From Dichetophora obliterata (lineage: Eukaryota > Arthropoda > Insecta > Diptera > Sciomyzidae): DNA of 64,000 nt. Under the pieces are notes generated by a model. The model did no database searches and was not told the DNA's origin. It saw only the letters and a list, made by a program, of their open reading frames with translations. The stretch covers positions 209,281,406 to 209,345,405 of the forward strand of contig OY986439.1 of assembly GCA_963920525.1 (NCBI GenBank), written 5' to 3'. Shown here piece after piece: positions 55,985-64,000 of the stretch (position 1 is the stretch's first letter; the number at the start of each line of letters is the position of its first letter). The translations under genes were made by a program, and so were the position numbers.

Positions 55985-57660
55985 CCTTACGGTTTTTTTT
56001 AACTGGCTACTTTTCCTATATTGCATATCTGTAAATTTGCTACATTTTATGCCTTGTGTTTTCTTGTAAATTGCAACTCCGAGTACCCTGAGAGACTTTT
56101 TTACTGTGCAACATTTTTTGGCCTGGGAATTTTAAACATTGCGATTTTTTAACCCTGCGACTTTTTGTACCCTGCTTGAAGCTTGTAGCTTTTTGTACGT
56201 TGCAACTTTTTGAACCATGATATTTTTTATATTGCTTTAAATTATTCACTGTAACTTTTTGAACTTTGTGAATTTTTATACAACGCAATTTTTTACATTG
56301 CAATTTTTTGTACTTTGTTACTTTTTGCACTCTGTAGCATTTTTTGTTGCGGCTTTTTATACCCAGTAATTTTTTTATCTTGCAATATTTTCTTTGTGAC
56401 CTTTTGCACCATACGATTTTTTACAGTGCAACTTTTGTAACTGGTTCCTGTTTGTTCCATGCGATGTTATCATTGCAGCTCTTAGCCCTGCGAATCTTAG
56501 TAACGTGTGATTTTTCATTTCGCGACTTTTTGTACATTGCGACATTTTTACTTTGCTTCATTTTGCATCTTGCATTTTTTGTTGGCATGACTTTTTTAAC
56601 TTACAACTTTTCCATATGTCCATTTTTCGTTGTCTGCGACGTTTGGCCTTGCAACTTCCATGCGACAACTTGCACCATTCCATTTTTTAGACACTGTTAC
56701 CAACTTGGTGTATTTTGAGAATTCTGGCGCAAGAAAAATGAGGTTTGGTGTCTGGTGTATTTTTAGGTGTTTTTTTTAATTGTAGAGGCACCAAATTTGC
56801 CTAAATATTTAATAGAAATTGATCTGTAGATGTGATTAAATGGTACAGGTATATGAAAACATTGGTAATTGTTGAGTTAGATTCGTTAAATAAGCTTAAT
56901 TTAAGTATTTCAAATTTGTGTAAAAATGTACATAATGCAAATTATTTTTAAAAATTAAAATAGCTGGCAGTTCAGAATATAATTTAATTTTTGAATATTT
57001 TAAAAAACCTAACAAGTCCGTAATTATGGATCATTTTTGATAATTTTTTTGCCTTTTAAGTGGATTTTAGAATTAAAAAGTTGGCAGCACTGTTTTTAGT
57101 TTTGCAATATTTTTTTGCGCTTTGTTTTTTTTTGTAATTTGTGACCTTTTGTACTATGCGATTCTTTACATTATATATTCTAACTCTTTACCTAATATCC
57201 CTTTGTTACTAGTTGCTACCTGTACATCGCAACTATTTGCGCCTTGCAACTTCTTGTACCCTGCAAGAGCTTTTATACCTTGCGATTTTTTTACCTAACG
57301 ATTTAATGTGCCCTACGACTTTTTAATCTTGTGAATTTTTGTATCCTGCAATATTTTTCTGTGGAAATTTGTATATCATGCTATTTTTCAGCATGCGACA
57401 TTTTTCTCCGTGCAATATTTTCCTTGCAATTTTTTGTGTACTACGAATACTTGTACCTTGCCATTTTTTTTAACTAGCGACTCTTTAAACACTGCGAATA
57501 TTTTCACTTTGCGACTTCTGGTACCCTGAGAAACTTTTTGTAATGTGTGACCTTTTTATTTTGTGAGACTTATTAAGTATTGCGAATTTTGTAATCTGCG
57601 GCTTTTTGTATCTTGCGACAATTTCCTAGCAACTTTTCGTTTCCTGAAATTTTTCCTGAC
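55985..57660. repeat. highly divergent minisatellite, unit of about 17-20 bp
   Basis: Dozens of degenerate copies of TTTTTGTACCTTGCGACTT run through the segment, e.g. around 56150-56180, 56520-56540, 57240-57300 and 57500-57620. A less repetitive patch lies at 56700-57100. ORFs in it on either strand are repeat translations. Confidence 0.75.
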
Positions 57661-57943
57661 TTTTTTCACTATCCAATTTTAAATATTAGTGGCGTTCACG
57701 ACCTTGCAAATGGTCTTGCATATATTTGCACTGCACTAACAAACTACACAGATTTGCTCTTGCTACATTCTTACAAAAATGCACCACTGAAAACCTGTAG
57801 CTTAGAAAGGCAACGCATACGCAATACTGGATATTTAAAAATTAAAAAAATTTAATTAAAATAATGCTTAACCCTATATCGTGCCGTATTGCTGATTTGC
57901 AACATTTAGAAATAGCTCTAGAAAAATAACTCAAAAAACTAAG

Positions 57944-58730
<787 letters not shown>

Positions 58731-60255
58731 TACATATGAATTATTATTTTTTGCAAATATTTTTATAAATAAAATATTAATTGCAAAACAAAAGATGTTT
58801 TTATTTATTTTTCTGATGGATTCGCACGCCCTACACTATTAAGACAATTTTTTTTTCATTCCCAGAAGTAGACGGCATAAAAAGCATAATATCATTTGGT
58901 TTTTGCAATTATTTAAAATTTTCCACAAAATAAAAAGCACTTAAAAGCTTTTTTTTTATTTTTAAAAAGTGAACATTGTTTGAGTAGATAATTAAAGTTT
59001 TGCTGGTGGCATGACTGTTATAAGCTGCAGCTGTACAAACATGTAGTTGTGCTTTTATTGTTGGTCTACGCTGAACTCTTGATGACCTCAGCCATCGCTT
59101 CACTACCTTTTCTAAACTGCTACCGTCTCAGAAATGAGTAATGAACTCTTATAATAGCGAACCACTAAATCAACAACTACTGCCCGGCACTAATAAACTA
59201 TCACGCCAGCTACTTAGTTTCTGCTGCTTTACAGTTAATTAATTAATGGCTTATAATTAATTATTGGGCTACACTAACATTTGCACTCACTCAGCTTCTG
59301 CTGCTGCTGCTGCTACTGATGCAATGCATTACTTGTGCTACGTTCTTGGCGCCCCAGCAAGTAGGGCGGCAGCGGTCGATAGTGGTTAGTGGTTGGAGGC
59401 GGCTGTGGAACGCTAAGGCGATTTTAACAGATAGTTAATATTTATGACATTTGACATGTGTTTAACAAATTGTTGTGATATCATAATATTAACTATCATT
59501 AGTTGTAATTAACTTTACTGTTAATGATAAGATTAGCGAGCTGCAAGAGCAAAGCGGTAAGAGCTGCTAATGAGCTGGCTATACATATTATAAATAAACA
59601 AACCATACAAATTCATTTTATTACTTCTTTTATTACTAATCAGGCGGGAAAGAAGAGTTGTGAAGTGCAATGCACGATGCGGAAACTTTTGATGTCACTA
59701 ATAGAAAGTTACTTTTTCTGTTGTTGTTGATTTTAGTTTTATGCTTATTACATTAATATATATATCACTGATCGACAATTTTCAATCTTTTCCAAAAATA
59801 CAAACTTCGATCTACAGATTCTGGTAGAGAAGAAAAAAGAAAAATTATATATGAATTGTTATTTTAAAAGTTTACATCAGATTAAATTTTGAATTAAATT
59901 TTAAATCTACTCTAAACTCCGTCATTTTCTAACATAAAAAGTTTTACAACTGCATAACATATGCACGGTTAGAAATCTTGAACTAAAATTTGAACTTTTC
60001 TTTAAAATTTGAACCTTGGAAATGCACATAACTGCATATGCTCCCTTACAATTTAATTGCATAATTTTTATGCTCATTAATGTCTAGATATCTGACGCTC
60101 AACTATGCTTCTATAAATTGGACAATCCATCGATAACAATGCGTCGATGGCAATCCCTGAAAGAGCAATTTTGGCAATTTAATGCACTTTTGCCTTTAGC
60201 CTCACCATGTTACTCCAAGAGTGGGGCCAACCTCCTTAACAAACGCGTCAATAAC
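58731..60255. other. non-coding DNA
   Basis: A CTG-type run sits at 59300-59318. ORFs of 64-68 codons here have no recognisable domain. Confidence 0.4.
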
Positions 60256-60588
60256 CTACTTTGATTTTGCACTAGCTGTCTTGCTGGGCACAGCGAGGGA
60301 CCATGTCTCAGCCGGCTTAACCTGCTGAGCAGCTGGCAAGGACACAGGTAGAACAGCCTGAAGAGCGGTCGCCAGTGCGCTACTCTGAACGCCTACAACA
60401 GGAGACGAACTATCATTCATTGCCTGAAACAGTTCCAGACGTTGATACAGCTCATTTTCGAGAATGACCTCTGAGATAATTTCTTCATAGTGGCTAGCAA
60501 CCCCAGTAAATGACTGGAAATACTCACCTCTAATTCCACATTCGAGTGCTACTTTAAATAGGTCACCCGAAATTAATTTAATGTCCAA
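60256..60588 (-). CDS. ORF of unknown origin, possibly retroelement gag/ORF1 fragment
   Basis: The frame encodes 110 residues with balanced composition: an N-terminal DLFKVALECGIRGEYFQSF, a likely helical IISEVILENELYQRLELFQA, an Ala/Val/Pro-rich linker and a basic end containing ETWSLAVPSKTASAKSK. The order helix, linker, TWS-like motif and basic tail recalls the N-terminal part of LINE ORF1/gag proteins, but there is no zinc knuckle and no reverse transcriptase nearby. GC content is clearly above that of the flanks, which points to an inserted element or a real exon. Function not assigned. Confidence 0.35.
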   Translation of the reverse strand: MDIKLISGDLFKVALECGIRGEYFQSFTGVASHYEEIISEVILENELYQRLELFQAMNDSSSPVVGVQSSALATALQAVLPVSLPAAQQVKPAETWSLAVPSKTASAKSK

Positions 60589-61394
60589 CCTAAATATTGG
60601 ATTTATCCAGCTTAAGGGCCTTTAAATTCCGACGTTCTATCTCCATATGCTCCTCACTGCAACTAAGTAGCCTTTAAGGGGCAGCCTTTACCGGAAAACT
60701 ACCAGCACTAACACGCACACCTTCCTATTTTTGGTAGGCACATCTGGACGAAACCCGGGTCCACATTTATCATCAACTAACACTAAGTTAGGCCTATACC
60801 AATACCAATTAAAGGTTTTCCTGAAGAAGGAACAGCTTTGCCTGGACTATTGGTAGGGGGGGGGGGTCGCCTTTAGGCGGTATATTGTAGTCAAGAACCC
60901 CACCTACACAATTCAGAAACGTAAGTGCGTCACTTAGACCGTGACACCCTTCAAAAAGTGAAAAGGTCCAACAGTTTGAGAGTCACTCCAACAAACAGTT
61001 CAAAATTCACTGGAGCAACAGTTTGAAAGTAACTGGAGTAACAGTTTGACAGGCACTGGAATAAATCGAATCCGAAAAAGTTTTAGAAGCACTGGAGTAA
61101 TTACAAAATCCACGTTGTGGAAGCACTGTAATAATCAGTGTCAAGCTGATTGACGAAAGCTACTCGCTGTCAGTATTGATGACGAAAGCTACTTGATGTC
61201 TTGATGTCGCAAACCAAAGATTTACGATCTACCAAAAATCGCTCAATGCGCCTAAAGAAGTTTTTACTTCAAAAATACGGCAATATTTTGGTAGGACTAA
61301 AATTTAGTTCAAGACTTTAAACTGTTTACCTTTGACATTTCTTTTTTTGGTTCTTAGAACTTTTACAAAATATTTTTATATTGTTACTTTTCAT
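60589..61394. other. GC-richer block with short direct repeats
   Basis: A run of nine or more G lies at 60857-60866. ACAGTTTGAAAGTAACTGGA and variants recur five times between 60960 and 61130. GACGAAAGCTACTTGATGTC-like words repeat at 61155-61205. This may be untranslated sequence of the same inserted element as the ORF at 60256. Confidence 0.45.
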
Positions 61395-62170
61395 CTTTAG
61401 TCATAAAACTCATTTTCTGTTTGTTTGCTTGTTTGGCTCTAAACGGCTCAACGGATTTCGCTCAAACTAAGTATACATATTAAGTGCATTATAGATTAAA
61501 ATGTAACATACTTAGTTTTTGCCACGCCCCTCCGATATTTTTCAACTAACGGTAATTTTGTTAAATTAATACTTTTTAGTATCAAAGTTTTTAGTGTATT
61601 TAATTTTACAAAATTGTTGTTATTTTGCAACAAAAACACTCACATATATTCAAAATTGTAGAAATTTTCAGTACAATGACTTTTTCATAAAACATCGTTA
61701 CCTCAGAATGACCAATAAATGACATGAAAATCAAAGTTTGGTCTTTTGATGCAAATATCTCCGCTGTCCATTAATATATTTCATTCAAATTTGTTTTGTT
61801 CAAAAAATGAATAAAATCACTTCAAAATAGGTTGAACTAACTGTACCGTTGAATCAAATATATGTTTTATGATTATGTCGAAAAAGGTCCAAAATATTGT
61901 CTTTTTACTCAAAAAATTACTCAAAAATTGTTTTTGTTGTAAAAATTATATCAATTAAAAATTGCACATTTGACTACCTTTCAGATGATAAAGCATTTAT
62001 TTGCAAAAATTCTTTCTGCTAAGCGCAAAAATTATTTTACTGTTTTTGTCAACAAAACAACAAGGGTACCCCTTTGATTTTTTTCGCGAATTTTTTTTTT
62101 TTTTTCAAAACGATTGAGAAGAGATATTGGGGTAATTTTTTCACATAAATTATTTTTGAAAATTGACGAT
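61395..62170. repeat. dispersed repeat, copy C
   Basis: Parallels 48965-49620 in order and orientation up to CCTTTGATTTTTTTCGCG at about 62090. The following segment (about 62110-62155, AGAGATATTGGGGTAATTTT) matches 49655-49705 in the opposite orientation, so its 3' part is inverted relative to copy B. Confidence 0.75.
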
Positions 62171-63517
62171 TTTTTCTAAAAAAAAAAATCAAAATTTTGG
62201 AAAAAATAAATTTTGTCCAAAAAATCTTAGTATTTGATGTTGTTGTTTAAATTGAAAGCCTAGTAAGTGCTCGTTTGCGTGAAATTTCTCTGGCGAGGAA
62301 TTTCTATGGTAACGTTTCTCAGAGAATAAATTGGGAGACTTCATATGATCTCTTCCTTTTTCACTTCAAAATAAATAGGCAGTACAATTAAATTTTCGTG
62401 AAAAAATGTTGCTCAGACACATGTTGCGATAATTTCACGCAATGGAACAGAGTACTGCTCTGACGAAAATGTTGTGAAAATTTCCATGCTTGTTTCGCAG
62501 CTGTCACTTTTTGTATGGAGATTTGAGTGGAATTTCACATGAAACTGAACAGAGTACTATGCTTTAGAACAAAACGGAAACAATTTTCCAAGGGAATGTC
62601 ATGTCATATGACAGCTATTCAGAAATGCAATTTTCACTTGTTCTTACTTTACAACGAAAACAACTTTTTAGTCATTTCTTGAGTCAAAAATTTATACTTC
62701 AATACTGAAATCAATATTGGTTCAGTTTAAACCATTTTTATTAAGCAATTTTATTGAACTTTCGACAAAAAAAAAAATTTGAACAGATAATATTAAAGAC
62801 CAGTTTTTGGCAGAAAATTTTTATTGGTAAAGTTAAAAATGCACAAAAACTATTCCGAATTGCCGAATAGTAGAGTGCACTCAAGATGTTGATGTTGCTT
62901 TTTGCACATTGTTCTTAAATTGCCCTTCGCAGGGACCATGCGTATCTTAGCTGTATTGCTCTTATTTAAGTAGTTGCTCTGCCGAAGTTCTTTCTATTCA
63001 TTTTTCTATTTATTAAAATTATTTTTGTTGAATAGCAAAAACCATTTAGCGCCCCTTTTTATTGGTATGTTTTGACGCTTTTAAAAAAAGTTTTTAGAAA
63101 GGTACCCTTAAACGTAATCGTAGATGATTTAAAGAGTCTATGAAAATGTTTTCTGTGAAATTTCACTTTAATTCTCTTCGTAAATGATTTGTCTAAAGCG
63201 TTCTTCTAACCTGCAGAAATGTTTACTTTGCATTTAATTGCATAGTTTTAGAAAGTTTTTTAATAAAGTAATGTAATATATTTCAATAGAAATAGGCTGT
63301 AGACAAATCATCTTGTTTAAAGAGATTTCCAGTGAAATTTTCGAAAGAACATTTTCATAGAATATCTAACCATGGTAATTTTATTTTTTTAACCCTTTGA
63401 GAGATATTGGACATTAAAGTCAGTTGCATTTTCGATTTTGTGCCGAAGAAAAGCAAACAAATTTGTTTGGCCCATTTTATAAGAAAATAATTATTAAAGT
63501 AAAAAAAAAATTAATAT
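62171..63517. other. non-coding DNA
   Basis: Nothing recognised. Confidence 0.4.
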
Positions 63518-63847
63518 AACACGTTTTCAAAACGAACTAAAAAGTATAAAATAATTTCTCCTAGAGTGAGGCTTTTAGTTCTCCTAAAAACGTGGGGCGT
63601 ATGCTATAGAGAATAGTAAGGAGTGTTATTAACCATTGTAGTACGTTGTGAAGAAATGATATCTTAACCCAGGTCCCTTGACTGTCAGGATAGAAATCCT
63701 TGCATGGATGGTAGATTCAAGTCTGCTAAAGTTAGTGATGCAGGGTTAATATTCTATATAGGATGCGCCCCACGTTTTTAAGAGAACTAAAAGCTCCACT
63801 CTAAGAGAAATTATTTGACACTCTTTAGTTCGTTTTGAAAACGTGTT
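63518..63847. mobile_element. 330 bp MITE or fold-back element
   Basis: Arms of about 85-90 bp share AACACGTTTTCAAAACGAAC, TAATTTCTCCTAGAGTG-like and TTTTAGTTCTCCTAAAAACG followed by GTGGGGCG, inverted, around a 150 bp centre. No ORF and no certain duplication. Confidence 0.85.
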
Positions 63848-64000
63848 AAATTAAAAAATTCTTTTAATTAAATAACTATTTTCTGATTTTTAGACTTTGT
63901 AAAAAATTTAAAAAAATCTAATTTTTAAAATTCACCACTCAAAAGATATTGTTCAAGAAACCGAAATAGTTCTATAAATACTAAAAATGAATAAAAAAAA
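63848..64000. other. AT-rich edge of window
   Basis: Nothing recognised. Confidence 0.4.

Noticed and set aside
56040..56718. 96- and 124-codon ORFs on opposite strands
   Set aside because: Both are repeat translations of the divergent minisatellite.

Overview
This is nuclear DNA of an insect, most likely a higher fly. The base composition is very AT-rich and interrupted coding regions carry consensus GT/AG splice sites. The only recognisable host genes are a neprilysin-like M13 peptidase and part of a PDE9-type cGMP phosphodiesterase. The rest is intron or intergenic DNA crowded with class II transposons, tRNA-derived SINEs, fold-back elements and satellites. A tephritid-like fly would fit the size and repeat content, but the species is inference.

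Host genes. An intronless secreted M13 peptidase lies on the minus strand at 2779-4839. Three consecutive PDE9 catalytic-domain exons lie on the minus strand at 37280-36955, 17882-17731 and 17577-17470. The first two are separated by a 19 kb intron. I found no downstream PDE9 exon between 17469 and 1. If that gene is intact, its remaining exons lie past the left edge and the peptidase gene is nested in a following intron of at least 17 kb. No PDE9 exon upstream of 37280 was recognised, so most of 37-64 kb may be its 5' intron or intergenic DNA.

Repeats from left to right: a mariner remnant (1-500); a zinc-finger element remnant (515-1576); a five-unit satellite of about 430 bp interrupted by a dead Tc1-like element, itself interrupted by a TTAA-type MITE (5050-8955); a hAT transposase scrap (9333-9662); a 3.7 kb hAT-type element with a perfect 8 bp target duplication, carrying a second TIR element that holds a SINE (11009-14698); a fold-back element with a 9 bp duplication (20762-21411); an element with 440-454 bp inverted repeats around a decayed ORF (23739-25502); a SINE with a 15 bp duplication (27244-27574); satellites and fold-backs (29-33 kb); a 2.5 kb TIR element holding two SINEs and a piggyBac-like MITE (34242-36786); satellites (37.8-43.9 kb); a TAA-duplicating MITE (46913-47606); fold-backs (48.4-50.4 kb); an element with 0.6 kb palindromic arrays flanking a small two-exon gene (50353-52470); a divergent minisatellite (56-57.7 kb); a (TTA)n tract of about 0.77 kb (57.9-58.7 kb); and a final MITE (63518-63847).

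The most noteworthy items are the element at 50353-52470, which keeps an open spliced reading frame between two palindromic arrays, and the long-TIR element at 23739-25502, whose TAA target duplication is supported by an unoccupied related site elsewhere in the window. All calls come from reading the sequence. Element boundaries are exact only where a target duplication is stated.
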